From assembly GCA_001780165.1 (NCBI GenBank), contig MFFQ01000049.1, positions 1 through 49,611 on the forward strand: a DNA stretch of 49,611 bases. Direction: 5' to 3'. Below are positions 26,584-38,000 of this stretch, one piece after another. The position numbers were made by a program, and so were the translations under genes. The stretch's first letter is position 1, and each line of letters opens with the position of its first letter. The notes beneath the pieces are model-generated. The model saw only the letters and a program-made list of their open reading frames with translations, made no database searches and had not been told where the DNA came from. The stretch comes from Candidatus Eisenbacteria bacterium RBG_16_71_46. Lineage in GTDB: Bacteria; Eisenbacteria; RBG-16-71-46.

Positions 26584-27948
26584 ATGTCCCTCAAGACCTC
26601 CGGCCAATTGGCCGGGCTGGCCGCCCTGATCGGCCTCGCGGCGCTGGGTTGCGGCCGCATGGCCGGCCCGCTGACCCCCTGGCCCCTGCCCACCGACCCG
26701 ATCGCCTTCCAGGACCAGTTCACGGGACTGGTCAACTTCGAGGCGTTCGGCAACTCGAAGCTCGACGCCCTGGGCACCGACGCGGCGGAGCAATACTTGG
26801 GCTCGGGCTGCATCAAGATCACCGTGCCTGACGCGGGCGTCGGCTATGCCGGCGGCGCCTTCGTGGCGACGCAGGCGCGGAACCTCTCCGGCTACAACGC
26901 CCTCACCTTCTACGCCAAGGCGAGCAAGGTCGCGACGCTCGACGTCGCGGGATTCGGGAACGACAACACCGGCACTTCGAAGTTCACGGCGAGCCGAAGC
27001 GGCTTCCCGCTGCAGACGTTCTGGCAGAAGTACGTGATCCCGATCCCGCTCCCCAGCAAACTGGCCGCCGAGCGCGGCATGTTCTTCTTCTCCGCCTCGG
27101 TACTGACCGGCACGGGCTACACGTTGTGGTTCGATGAAATGCGGTTCGAGTACATTCCCACGATCTCGAAGCCCCGGCCGGCCATGACGCCGCTGGTCCT
27201 GAACTCCATCGTCGGCGCGACCTTGAGCGTGACGGGCACGAGGGACACGTTCAACGTGAGCGGGACCGACCAGGTCGTCAGTCATTTCCCCGGCTATTTC
27301 ACCTTCGCCTCGTCGGACCCGACGGTCGCGACCGTCACGGACGGCGCGATCCGCCTCAACGGCGCGGGCAGTGCCAAGATCACCGCCAAGCTCGACACCA
27401 CGAGCGTCGCCGGAGTGGTGACCGTGAACGCCGGACCGTTCACGCCGGGGCTGGCGCCGACCCCGACCCTCCCCGCCAGTCAGGTGCTCTCGCTCTTCAG
27501 CGACGCCTACTCGAACTGGCCGGTGGGCACGTGGTCGGCGACCTGGGATGTCGCCACGGTGACTGACCTCAACATCTCGGGCAACAACATCAAGATGTAC
27601 ACGAACATGCTTTACGCGGGCATCGAGTTCATCGCGCATCCGGTGGACGCCTCGGCGATGAAGGGCTTCCACATGGACGTCTGGGTCCCCAACGGCAGCT
27701 TCTTCAAGGTCAAGCTCGTCCAGTTCAACGCCGACGGCACATTGAACAGCCAGCGCGAGCTGTCCTTCGACGCGAACTCCACTCCCCCGCTCGTGACCGG
27801 ACAATGGGTCGGGCTCGAGATCCCTCTGGACAGCTTCATGGACCCGACCCTGGGCCTGTTCTCCCGTACACGCCTGTCCCAGCTCATCATCTCGGGCTCG
27901 AGCGACCTGCGGACCGTTTACGTAGACAACATCTACTTTCACAAGTAG
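26584..27948 (+). CDS. Surface glycan-binding lipoprotein of the beta-glucan locus
   Basis: 454 aa. Type II signal with lipobox LAALGC, lipidated Cys23. An N-terminal CBM-like beta-sandwich (about 35-195) is followed by a BIG2-like Ig domain (200-290) and a C-terminal CBM-like domain (300-454: VLSLFSDAYSNWPVGTWSAT ... HMDVWVPNGSFFKVKLVQFN ... VYVDNIYFHK). This last domain resembles those in laminarin-locus lipoproteins and GH16-linked proteins of Bacteroidetes. There are no catalytic motifs. It probably holds beta-glucan at the cell surface or in the periplasm. ATG at 26584 has GGAG about 8 nt upstream. It is the first gene after promoter/operator A; the ROK gene follows after 11 nt. Confidence 0.8.
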   Translation: MSLKTSGQLAGLAALIGLAALGCGRMAGPLTPWPLPTDPIAFQDQFTGLVNFEAFGNSKLDALGTDAAEQYLGSGCIKITVPDAGVGYAGGAFVATQARNLSGYNALTFYAKASKVATLDVAGFGNDNTGTSKFTASRSGFPLQTFWQKYVIPIPLPSKLAAERGMFFFSASVLTGTGYTLWFDEMRFEYIPTISKPRPAMTPLVLNSIVGATLSVTGTRDTFNVSGTDQVVSHFPGYFTFASSDPTVATVTDGAIRLNGAGSAKITAKLDTTSVAGVVTVNAGPFTPGLAPTPTLPASQVLSLFSDAYSNWPVGTWSATWDVATVTDLNISGNNIKMYTNMLYAGIEFIAHPVDASAMKGFHMDVWVPNGSFFKVKLVQFNADGTLNSQRELSFDANSTPPLVTGQWVGLEIPLDSFMDPTLGLFSRTRLSQLIISGSSDLRTVYVDNIYFHK

Positions 27949-27959
27949 GCGGGAGGCCC

Positions 27960-29225
27960 GTGGCGATTCGCAAGGTGAGCACGAGGAGCAGGCGGAACGG
28001 CCCGCCGAAGCGCGCCTTGCCGGCGCGCCAGAGTCCGCTCGCGGACTCGAACCTCCGGCTCATCTGGAAGGAGCGGCGGATCTCGCGCGCCGAGATCGCG
28101 CGCCAGACCGGCCTCGCGCGCTCGACCGTCTCGGAGATCGTCGGCGATCTCTTCCCGACCGGGCTCATCGCCGAGGTGGGCGTCGGCCCGTCGCGCGGCG
28201 GACGTCCTCCCGTGGTGCTCGAATTCAAGGACGACGCCTATGCCATCCTCGGCGTGGACATGGGTGCGGCCCACGTCGCGGTCGCCCTCACCGACCTGCG
28301 CGGCCGGGTGCTCGCGTGGGAGGAGCGCAGCCACCCCGTGCGCACCGACCCCGAGGGGACGCGGGCGCTCATCATGGAGCTCTGCGACCGCTGCCTCGCG
28401 GAGTGGCCACCCGGGGTGCGGCGCCTAGTCGGAATCGGGGTCGCGGTCCCCTGCCCGGTCGATCCGCATCACCCCGATCGCTTCGCGGAGCTGGTGCTTC
28501 CCGACTGGCACGGAAAGAGCGGCCTCGCGGTACTGACCAAGCGCTACGGGGTGCCGCTGCAGGTGGACAACGACGCCAACATGGGCGCGCTGGCCGAGCG
28601 CTGGTGGGGCGCCGGCCGCGAGATCGAGGACTTCGCCTACATCAAGGTCGCCACCGGCATCGGCATGGGCCACGTCATCAACGGGCAGATCTACCGCGGC
28701 GCCACCGGCGTCGCCGGCGAGATCGGGCACCTGGCCATCGATCCGCACGGCGGGCCCTGCATCTGCGGTCTGCGCGGCTGCCTCGCGACGCTGGTCGGGG
28801 CGCAGGCGCTGGTGGCGCGGGCGCGCGCGCTGCTCGCCGACTATCCGGGCAGCGTGCTCGCCGGCAAGCAGCCCACCATCGAATCCATCGAGGACGCGGC
28901 CCTGGCCGGCGACCCGATGGCGTCGTCGCTGGTGAACGAGGCGGCCGAATACCTCGGCATCGCCATCGCCGGCCTGCTCAACCTCATGAACCCGGCCATG
29001 GTGATCTTCGGCGGCGGACTGGCGCGGCTCGGCGATCTGCTCCTGGCACCGCTGCGCGAGACGGTCCGCTCCCGCACGCTGATCAGCTCGCTGGCGGCCT
29101 GCGAGATCCGCACCAGCGAGCTCGGCACGCGCGGCACCGCGGTGGGAGCCGCCACCATGGTGCTCGAGGCGGCGCTCGCCGACTCCAGCCTCTTCCCCGC
29201 GGCGCGCCGCCGGGCCAGGCGATGA
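27960..29225 (+). CDS. ROK-family transcriptional repressor
   Basis: 421 aa, full ROK regulator length. An N-terminal winged helix-turn-helix (about 30-85, SRAEIARQTGLARSTVSEIV then a wing with GRPPVVLEF) precedes a sugar-kinase-like domain. The ROK zinc motif is intact: His257 and Cys267, Cys269, Cys274 in GEIGHLAIDPHGGPCICG and LRGC. The usual GCLE reads GCLA, so the glutamate is missing. VDNDANMGALAERWWGAG is the conserved sugar-binding region. Such proteins usually repress sugar operons and release on binding a mono- or oligosaccharide. GTG at 27960 has GGGAGG at 5 nt. It sits inside the operon behind operator A, implying autoregulation; the GH16 gene overlaps its end by 4 nt. Confidence 0.9.
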   Translation: MAIRKVSTRSRRNGPPKRALPARQSPLADSNLRLIWKERRISRAEIARQTGLARSTVSEIVGDLFPTGLIAEVGVGPSRGGRPPVVLEFKDDAYAILGVDMGAAHVAVALTDLRGRVLAWEERSHPVRTDPEGTRALIMELCDRCLAEWPPGVRRLVGIGVAVPCPVDPHHPDRFAELVLPDWHGKSGLAVLTKRYGVPLQVDNDANMGALAERWWGAGREIEDFAYIKVATGIGMGHVINGQIYRGATGVAGEIGHLAIDPHGGPCICGLRGCLATLVGAQALVARARALLADYPGSVLAGKQPTIESIEDAALAGDPMASSLVNEAAEYLGIAIAGLLNLMNPAMVIFGGGLARLGDLLLAPLRETVRSRTLISSLAACEIRTSELGTRGTAVGAATMVLEAALADSSLFPAARRRARR

Positions 29226-30067
29226 CGCGGCGACCATTCGTCGGGCGGCGGATCGGCACGGTGATGGCCGTGGCGCTCGCGCTCGCCACGTCGGGCGCCA
29301 ACTGCCGCGAGGCGGCCACGGGACCGGAGTTGAAGCCCTATGCGCTCACCTGGCGGGACGAGTTCGACGGGCCGGCCGGCCAGTCCCCGGATCCCGCGAA
29401 CTGGCAATACGACATCGGCGGCTCGGGTTGGGGTAACGCCCAGCTCGAGTACGACACCAATCGCCCGGAGAACGTCTCGCTCGACGGACAGGGACACCTC
29501 ACGATCGTCGCGCGCCGCGAGGACTACCAGGGACGCGCCTACACCTCGGCGCGCATCAACACCCTCGGGCGCTTCGAGCAGGCGCGGGGCCGCTTCGAGG
29601 CCCGCATCAAGCTGCCGGTGGGCCAGGGCATCTGGCCCGCGTTCTGGCTGCTGGGGGGCAACTTCGCCGCAGTCGGATGGCCCACCTGCGGCGAGATCGA
29701 CATCATGGAGTATCGCGGCCAGCTGCCGCGCGTCATCAACGGCAGCCTGCATGGTCCCGGCTACTCGGGGGGCCAGGCGTTGGGTGGCCCGTTCGAGCTC
29801 CCGCTCGGAACGTTCGACGGGACCTTCCACGTCTTCGCCGTCGAGTGGGACTCGAGCCGCATCACCTGGCTGGTGGACGGGATCGCCTACCAGCGCGTCA
29901 CTCCCGACCAGCTGCCTTCCGGTGCGCGCTGGGTGTTCGACCATCCCTTCTTCATCATCCTGAACGTCGCGGTGGGCGGCAATTACGTCGGCCCTCCGGA
30001 CGCGAGCACCTCCTTCCCGCAGACGATGACCATCGACTATGTGCGCGTCTACGGGACGGATCCATGA
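29222..30067 (+). CDS. GH16 endo-beta-1,3-glucanase (laminarinase-like)
   Basis: 281 aa. A signal sequence (MAVALALATSGANC; an atypical lipobox at best) is followed by a GH16 jelly roll (about 38-281). WRDEFDGPAG begins the domain, and the catalytic signature GEIDIMEYRG gives nucleophile Glu158, Asp160 and acid/base Glu163 with the beta-bulge Met typical of laminarinases. GIWPAFWLLG and INGSLHGPGYSGG line the cleft. The enzyme cuts internal beta-1,3 (or mixed) glucan bonds outside the cytoplasm. ATG overlaps the ROK stop (ATGA) and the next ATG overlaps its own stop, so the genes are translationally coupled. The ABC genes that follow would import its products. Confidence 0.92.
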   Translation: MTRRPFVGRRIGTVMAVALALATSGANCREAATGPELKPYALTWRDEFDGPAGQSPDPANWQYDIGGSGWGNAQLEYDTNRPENVSLDGQGHLTIVARREDYQGRAYTSARINTLGRFEQARGRFEARIKLPVGQGIWPAFWLLGGNFAAVGWPTCGEIDIMEYRGQLPRVINGSLHGPGYSGGQALGGPFELPLGTFDGTFHVFAVEWDSSRITWLVDGIAYQRVTPDQLPSGARWVFDHPFFIILNVAVGGNYVGPPDASTSFPQTMTIDYVRVYGTDP

Positions 30068-31737
30068 GGCCGCGGGCACCCGCGCACCCCGCCGCGCGCG
30101 TCGCGGTCCTGCTGCTCGCCTTCACCGGTCTCGCCTGCGGGCGCGATCGTCCCCCGGCGCCCCACGGCGTGCTGGTCGTCTCGCAGGAGCAGCAGGCTTC
30201 CTGGTCGCGCAACTTCAACCCGCTCACCACCGCCACCGCCGCGCGCTGGCCGACGCTCGCCGGCGTCTACGAGCCGCTCCTGGTGTTCAACAGCGTGCGC
30301 TCCGAGTACGTGCCGTGGCTGGCGATCGCGCACCAGTGGCGCGACGGCAACCTGACGCTGCGCATGACCACGCGCGACAGCGTGCTGTGGTCGGACGGCC
30401 GCCCCTTCACCGCGCGCGACGTGGCCTTCACCTTCGGGCTCCTGAAGCGCTTCCCGGCGCTCGACCGGCGCGGGGTGTGGGGGTTCCTCTCGGGTGTGCG
30501 CGCCCTCGACGACCGTACGGTGGAGTTCCGCTTCCAGCGGGAGTTCATCCCGGGCTTCGACGAGCTGGCCGCGCAGCAGATCGTGCCCGAGCACGTCTGG
30601 AGCAAGGTGGCCGATCCGGTCGCGTTCCCCAACGAGAACCCGGTCGCGACCGGACCCTTCACCGAGGTTCGCGTCTTTCGCAACCAGGTCTACGAGCTGG
30701 GCCGTAACCCGCGCTACTGGCAGCACGGCCTGCCGCGGGTCGAGGTGCTGCGTTTCCCGGCCTACCCCAGCAACGACCGAGCGAACCTCGCCCTGGTTTT
30801 CGACGAGGTGGACTGGGCGGGGAACTTCATCCCGGCGATCGATCGCGTCTACGTCGGCCGCGAGCCGAAATTCCATCGCTACTGGTTCCCGCTCACCGGC
30901 AGCAGCATCTTCCTCTACCCCAACACCACCCACGCGCCCTTCGACGACGCGCGGGTCCGCAAGGCGCTCAGCATGGCGATCGACCGCGAGCTGCTGGTGG
31001 ACGTCGCCCTCTACCGCTACTCGCGCCCCGCGGATGCCACCGGCCTCAGCGACGCCTACGCGGCCTGGCGCAGCTCCGCGGTCGCCGCGCGGGGCGACTG
31101 GGTGCGCCACGAGGTCGCCCGCGCCAACGCGCTGCTCGACTCGGCCGGCTGCCGGCGGGGCGCGGACGGCGTGCGCCGCGCGCCGGACGGCACGCCGCTG
31201 CGCTACGACATCCTCACCGTCTCCGGCTGGTCCGACTGGGTGCGCGCCGCCCAGGTGATCGCCCGCGGGCTCGGCGCCGTGGGAGTCGAGGCGTCGGTCA
31301 AGACCTACGACTTCAGCGCCTGGTTCCAGCGCGTCCAGGAGGGCCGCTTCGATCTCAGCCTGGGCTGGTCCTTCGAGGGCCCGACGCCGTACCTTTTCTA
31401 TCGCTGGTTGATGTCGTCCGCCACGGTGAAGCCGGTCGGAGAGGCCTCGATGGGAAACTGGCAGCGCTACGGCAGCCCCGCGGCGGATCGGGCGCTGGCG
31501 GCCTTCGAGCACGAAGCCGATCCGGCGCGGCAGAAGGTGCTCGCCGAGGAGCTGCAGCGGATCTTCGTCGAGGAGGCCCCGGCGATCCCGCTCTATCCCA
31601 ATCCGTCGTGGGCCGAGTACAGCACCCGGCGCTTCGAGGGGTTCCCCTCGCGGGAGGATCCGTTCGCGGACCCCTCGCCCAACAAGTTCGACCGCGGCGA
31701 GTGCCTGCTGGTGCTCACCTCGCTCACGCCACGCTAG
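30064..31737 (+). CDS. ABC transporter family-5 solute-binding lipoprotein
   Basis: 557 aa. Lipobox FTGLAC with lipidated Cys25, then a DppA/OppA-type fold (SBP family 5): LVVSQEQQASWSRNFNPLTT, VLWSDGRPFTARDVAFTF, ENPVATGPFTEVRVF, FDDARVRKALSMAIDRELLV. Although the fold is named for peptides, members in sugar operons bind cello- or laminari-oligosaccharides. Position between GH16 and two cognate permeases in a glucan operon supports oligosaccharide binding here. It overlaps the GH16 stop by 4 nt; the permease begins 9 nt after it. The protein is probably anchored in the inner membrane facing the periplasm. Confidence 0.88.
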   Translation: MRPRAPAHPAARVAVLLLAFTGLACGRDRPPAPHGVLVVSQEQQASWSRNFNPLTTATAARWPTLAGVYEPLLVFNSVRSEYVPWLAIAHQWRDGNLTLRMTTRDSVLWSDGRPFTARDVAFTFGLLKRFPALDRRGVWGFLSGVRALDDRTVEFRFQREFIPGFDELAAQQIVPEHVWSKVADPVAFPNENPVATGPFTEVRVFRNQVYELGRNPRYWQHGLPRVEVLRFPAYPSNDRANLALVFDEVDWAGNFIPAIDRVYVGREPKFHRYWFPLTGSSIFLYPNTTHAPFDDARVRKALSMAIDRELLVDVALYRYSRPADATGLSDAYAAWRSSAVAARGDWVRHEVARANALLDSAGCRRGADGVRRAPDGTPLRYDILTVSGWSDWVRAAQVIARGLGAVGVEASVKTYDFSAWFQRVQEGRFDLSLGWSFEGPTPYLFYRWLMSSATVKPVGEASMGNWQRYGSPAADRALAAFEHEADPARQKVLAEELQRIFVEEAPAIPLYPNPSWAEYSTRRFEGFPSREDPFADPSPNKFDRGECLLVLTSLTPR

Positions 31738-31746
31738 GAGACCGCG

Positions 31747-32730
31747 TTGCGATTCCTGCTCCGGCGACTCGGCCTCTACGCGCTCGCGGCGTGGGTGGCC
31801 CTGACGCTCAACTTCTTCCTCCCGCGGCTGATGCCGGGCGACCCGGCCACCGCGCTGTTCGCGCGCTTCCGCGGCCGGCTCGGCCCGGAGGCCCTGCAGG
31901 CGCTGCGCGAGACCTTCGGCCTCACCGACGCGCCGCTCCTGGGCCAGTACTTCATCTACATCGCCCACGTGTTCCGGGGTGATCTCGGCATCTCGATCGC
32001 CTACTTCCCCGCGAGCGTCTCGCAGGTGATCGGCACCGGCCTGGTGTGGACCGTCTTCCTCGCCGGCAGCGCGGTGGGGATCAGCTTCGCCGTCGGCACG
32101 CTGCTCGGACTGGCCTCCGCCTGGTGGCGGCGCGGAGCGATGGACACCTGGCTGCCCTCGGCCCTGGTCTTCGTCGGCGCCTTCCCCTACTTCTGGCTCG
32201 CCATGGTGGCGCTCTACGTGTTCGGCTTCCTCCTCGGCTGGTTCCCGCTCGGGCACGCCTACGCGGACGACGTGGTGCCCGAGTTCTCCCTCTCCTTCCT
32301 GGTCGATGTCGCGCGCCATGCCGTGCTGCCGGTGGGCACGATGGTGCTGGCGACGCTCGGCGGCTGGCTGCTCTCGATGCGCAACTCGATGATCGCGGTC
32401 CTCGGCTCCGACTACGTCAATCTCGCCCGCGCCAAGGGGCTCCCGCCCTCGCAGGTCGCGCTGCGCTACGCCGGACGCAACGCCCTGCTGCCGAGCGTCA
32501 CCGGGTTCGGCATGGCGCTCGGCTACGTCCTCGGCGGCTCGCTGCTGACCGAGATCGTCTTTTCCTATCCCGGCCAGGGCTACCTGTTGGTGCAGGCGGT
32601 CCGCAACCAGGACTACCCGCTCATGCAGGGCATTTTCCTGGTCATCACGCTGGCGGTGCTCGGCGCCAACTGGCTGGTGGACCTCGCCTACCTGTGGCTG
32701 GATCCGCGCATCCGGGAGTCGACATCGTGA
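31747..32730 (+). CDS. ABC transporter permease (DppB/OppB type)
   Basis: 327 aa with six membrane segments and the N-terminal signature FLLRRLGLYALAAWVALTLN FFLPRLMPGDP of this class. The EAA-like loop NSMIAVLGSDYVNLARAKGL precedes the last two helices. The start is TTG at 31747, with AGGAG 7 nt upstream and no better ATG. It pairs with the next gene as the inner-membrane channel for the family-5 binding protein. The next permease overlaps by 4 nt (GTGA). Confidence 0.9.
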   Translation: MRFLLRRLGLYALAAWVALTLNFFLPRLMPGDPATALFARFRGRLGPEALQALRETFGLTDAPLLGQYFIYIAHVFRGDLGISIAYFPASVSQVIGTGLVWTVFLAGSAVGISFAVGTLLGLASAWWRRGAMDTWLPSALVFVGAFPYFWLAMVALYVFGFLLGWFPLGHAYADDVVPEFSLSFLVDVARHAVLPVGTMVLATLGGWLLSMRNSMIAVLGSDYVNLARAKGLPPSQVALRYAGRNALLPSVTGFGMALGYVLGGSLLTEIVFSYPGQGYLLVQAVRNQDYPLMQGIFLVITLAVLGANWLVDLAYLWLDPRIRESTS

Positions 32731-33660
32731 GCGCCTCGCGCGCGGCGCGGGCCACGGGCGTGGGAGTCTGGCTGGCCGCCATCCGGCGCGACCGCAAGGC
32801 GACGGCGGGGGCCGCGCTGCTGGCGCTCTTCGTGCTGATCGCGATCGTCGGCCCCTGGCTGGTCGGCGACCCGCAGGCGCTGGTTGGCATCCCGCTGCAG
32901 CCGCCTTCGCCGCAGCACTGGCTCGGGACCACGGGTCAGGGCCAGGACGTCCTGGCGCAGCTCGTGGTGGGGACCCGCGTGTCGCTGGCGATCGGGCTTG
33001 CGGTCGGCGTGGCCGTGGTGCTGGTGGGCGCGCTGGTGGGCATCACCGCCGGCTTCTTCGGCGGGCGCGTGGACGGGCTGCTGTCGCTGCTCTTCAACGT
33101 CTTCCTGGTGATCCCGGGGCTGCCGCTGGCGATCGTCATCGCCGCCTACCTTCCCGCCGGGCCGCTCACGCTGGGCATGGTGCTGGTGGTCACCGGCTGG
33201 GCCTGGAACGCGCGCGTGGTGCGCGCCCAGACGCTGGCCCAGCGCCGGCGCGACTTCGTGGCCGCGGCGATCGTCACCGGCGAGTCGAACGTCCGCATCA
33301 TCACGCGCGAGATCCTCCCCACCATGACGTCGCTGCTCGTGGCCCAGGCAATCGGCAGCACGGTCTACGCGATCGGCGCCCAGGTGGGGCTCGAGTTCCT
33401 CGGGCTCGGCGACGTCTCGGCCGTCACCTGGGGCACCAACCTCTATTGGGCGCAGAACGACGCCGCGCTCTTGACCGGCGCCTGGTGGACCTTCGCCCCC
33501 ACCGGGCTCTGCGTGGCGCTGGTGGGCTTCGGCCTCACCATGCTCAACTCCGGAGTGGACGAGGTCGCCAACCCCAGGCTGCAGCAGGAGCGCACCTGGC
33601 GCGCGTACCTGGAGCGCAGGGGCGCGACCCCGTCGCGCTCGACGCCGGTGGTGGTGGACC

Positions 33661-33668
<8 letters not shown>
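32727..33668 (+). CDS. ABC transporter permease (DppC/OppC type)
   Basis: 313 aa. RRDRKATAGAALLALFVLIA is the usual first helix, HWLGTTGQGQDVLAQLVVGT the typical periplasmic motif, and AQRRRDFVAAAIVTGESNVR the ATPase-contact loop. GLEFLGLGDVSAVTWGTNL near the end is also diagnostic. It forms the heterodimeric channel with the preceding permease. GTG start overlaps the upstream stop by 4 nt, and the OppD-like gene starts 8 nt before this gene ends. The C-terminal tail (about 30 residues, charged) is cytoplasmic. Confidence 0.9.
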
Positions 33669-34734
<1,066 letters not shown>

Positions 34735-35062
34735 GCTGACCTCGCGGGTCTTGGGCGTCGGACGGAACTCCGGCTCCGTCCACAAGCGCGCGCGGGCTGC
34801 GTCGCGCGGTCGGCTCCTCGCTCCATCGCGGCCGGGCACCACGCCCGCCAGCGGGCCGCAGCGGGCGGGGACCGGAGCGCGGGCTCCGCAGGCGCGCAGG
34901 AGCCAGGGATTGGCGGGCGCGCCGAGGACAAGCGAGGCTCCGCCAGGGACTGGCGCGGCCGAGCGGCCCGCGCGGAGGTCCCCGCCCGCGGAGGCCCGCC
35001 GGGCACCGCCCGATGGGAGCGACGCCTTGCCCGCGGGCGCTTGTGGACGGAGCCGCGCCCGC
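34735..35062. repeat. Dispersed palindromic element, copy 3 (34771-35055), between convergent genes
   Basis: The 27-nt arms 34771-34797 and 35029-35055 pair with one mismatch (core GGCTCCGTCCACAAGCGC). Within the interior, 34798-34860 matches the internal block of copies 1 and 2 in reverse orientation (GGTCGGCTCCTCGCTCCA). The rest of the 285-bp element is GC-rich and rich in short inverted repeats, with no gene. It lies between the plus-strand ATPase stop (34734) and the minus-strand stop at 35063. Confidence 0.8.
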
Positions 35063-38000
35063 CTACATCGCGAGCTGCAAGTAGGTCCGGATCTCCCACT
35101 CCTCGCCGTCCGGGCTGTCCTGCAGGCTCGTTCCCGCGTCGGGGGCGAAGCGCGGCGAATGGACGTCCAGCGAGCGCCAGGTGGCGCGCACGCCTAGCCG
35201 GGTCTGCTGGCGATCGAACCACTGGGGCGTGCCCAGCGTGTGGGACAGATCCCCCATCACCTGCAGCGGGAAGGTGAGGTTGAAGTCGCGGTGGTAGTCG
35301 TAGGGTCCCCAGTCGTTGGCCTTGACGGAGGCCGCGATGGCCATCGAGCCCCAGGCCACGCGAGCATCGCTGCCGTAGCGGCGGATCCGGCGCGGGTCCT
35401 CGCCGTTGGGCTCGCCCGTGCCGACGAACAGGTGCGACACGACGCGCACGTTGGCGCTCAGCCGCGACACCAGCCGGGTCTGCAGCTCCCACAGGTCGCG
35501 CGGCGGCGGCGAGGTGGGGAAGGCGAAGCGGGTGACGCCGTCGCCCAGGATGCCGATCGAGGCGTCCTGGTTCGTGGGCAGGTGCCGGACGACCAGCCCC
35601 AGGCTCGCCGCCAGCGGCGCGTCCTCGCGCACGTCGTTGTCCCAGGCCCAGAACCAGGTGGCCGGCGTGGGATCGTAGGTCACGAGCAGCTCGCCGCCGA
35701 CCGTCTCGCGGTTCGCGCGCACCGCGAAGGGATCCGTGAGGACGTTGCGCAGCCGCCCCGGTGACGGCAGACCGTTCGGCATCGGCCCGATGATCGGCTT
35801 CTGCCACAGGAAATTCGGTCCCACCTGGAAGTCGCCGCTGTTCACCGTGAAGCCGGTGAGGAAGTTGTTCTGGTTGCCGGAGCCCGAGTCCTTGAGGTTC
35901 CAGCCGGTGAAGGTCTGCACCGCGGTCGGACCGCCGTCGGCGACCGGGCGCATCGAGGCGCTTTGCGCATACCAGCGGAAGCGTCCCCGCTCCATCGTCA
36001 CCTTGGCCTTCATGCCGAAGGCGTCCGAGGACCGCACGTGATCCTCCTGGACGAGGTAGCCGGTGGGGGTCTTCTGCGCCACCTGGAAGGCCTGGCCGGC
36101 CTTGGTGTCCCCCGACCAGATCCCGCCCAGCTCGACGACGAACGGGCCACGGCTGGTCGTCAACGCGAGCGTGGCCTTCTGCACCGGCGGCAGCGGCACG
36201 GCGGACGAGGTGGTGGTCGACGTCTGCGCGGTCAGATCCCGCTGGTAGATCAAGGCCGCGTCGAACTGGCCGACGCGACGGACGTACTTCGCCATGACCG
36301 CGGGGTTGGCGCCCCACCAGAGCTGCGGGCCGAAGGCCAGCTTCAGCCCCCGGAGCGACCGCTTGCCGCTCATCTCGAGGCCCAGCGGAGCCTCGGCGTT
36401 GTAGATGTCGATGTTCGGGCCGTAGTTCGCTTCGCGATACAGGCCGAAGAAGTCGCCCTCGTAGCCCCAGTGGTAGTGCCCGGTGCGGTAGAAGCCGTCA
36501 AGCAGGAACCAGCGGTCGTCCCACGAGAGGCCGGCCTTGTACGCCTTGATGCGTTCGAGCCCGTTCAGCTCCACGGACTGGCCGCCCGACAGGACGGTCT
36601 GCGGGAGGCCGCGCTTCTCGTAGAAGATTTCGTCGATGGGATTCCGCGGCACGTTGCCGAGCACGTTGAGCGACAGCGTCCCGGTCACGTTCTCCGCCGG
36701 GTTGGCCTTGAAGTCCGCATAGAACGACTCGAGCCGGTCGAAGCCCCGGAAGGCCGGCAGCGACGTCGCCGGCGCCGACGCGCTCGGCGTGCTGAGGCGC
36801 TGCCCCCCGGTGCTGTAAGTCTCGAACTGCATCCGGAGCCCGGTCACCTGCACCCGGCTCAGGGCCTGCGTGACCAGGCTGGCCTGGTCGCCCCGCGCCT
36901 GGAGTGCCACCGCCGCCGGCTGGATGGCGTTGAAGTGGGCGCGAATGGCGGACAGGTCGGTCCCGAGAGCGTAGGGCGGCAGCGCGAACGCCCGCTGGAG
37001 CGCGTAATAGGCGGCGCGCGGGTAGAGCTCGAAGAGGCCGCGGCCGTCCGGGGGGCCCTTGGCGCAGATGCCCCACCATTCTTCGTTCATGTTGTTCTCG
37101 TCCGGGGTCAGGTCCTCCGGGTAGCCGCCGTTGGGCCACGAGGCGTTGGTGTCGTGGATGTCGAGGCGGCTCTCCTGGCCGAACTTCCACCAGCCGTCGC
37201 TCCACTGGAAGATGAACCCGCCGATGGCATTGCCCACCCGCCCCTTGCCGCTCGACTGCTCGTAGATCTCCTCCCACTGGCCCAGCAGGTAGCGTGCCTG
37301 GGTCTCCTGGTCCTCGCGCATCTGCTTGGCGTTGTAGGCGTCCGCGCCGAACTCGGTGAACACGATCGGAATGCCGAGCTTGTCCTTGACCACCTGGAAT
37401 AGATCGCGCGCCGAGATGCCCCGGTAGACGTTGGTTCCCAGGATGTCGAGCCCCTTGCACTCCTGGGCGAGGATGTCGATGTACTGCAGGTCGCCGTTGG
37501 CCATCGAGACCGGCACGTCGGGGTCGCGCTGCTTCACCGCCCGGATGATCTCGCCGAACATCGAGTAGAGGTGGCGGGCGCGGGCCGCGTCGCGCTCCCC
37601 CTGGGGCAGCGCCTCGATCTCGTTCGACTTCCACGAGAGCCCGTAGTTGTTTTCGTTTCCGAGCAGCCACATGAGCACCCCGGGAACGCCGCGGAACGAG
37701 TCCACCACGGCGAGCATTTCGGCCTCGATCGCGGCCCGCATGCGCGGGTCGGAGTAGTCCACCGAGGGGTGCCAGACCCCGTCGAGCGTGAACCCGTAGC
37801 GCCCCAGCGGATGGTTGATCACGGTCCAGATCCCGTAGCGCTCGTAGATGTAGCGCACCCACCGCGGCGGAACGCCCGCGTACTGCCGGATGGCGTTCAC
37901 CCCCATGTTCTTGAGGAGCGGCATCTCGCGCGCCAGTGCCGCCTCGATGACGTCGTCGGGCTGGGTCCAGAGACTCCAGCTGTAGTTCTGGCCGATCGGG

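Noticed and set aside
30049-32319. 756-aa minus-strand frame opposite the binding protein and permease
   Set aside because: Composition is Arg/Glu/Val/Gly repeats typical of GC-rich antisense frames, and the plus strand holds clear ABC genes.
34735-35062. Possible insertion sequence between convergent genes
   Set aside because: Terminal inverted repeats are present but there is no transposase frame; better described as a short palindromic element.
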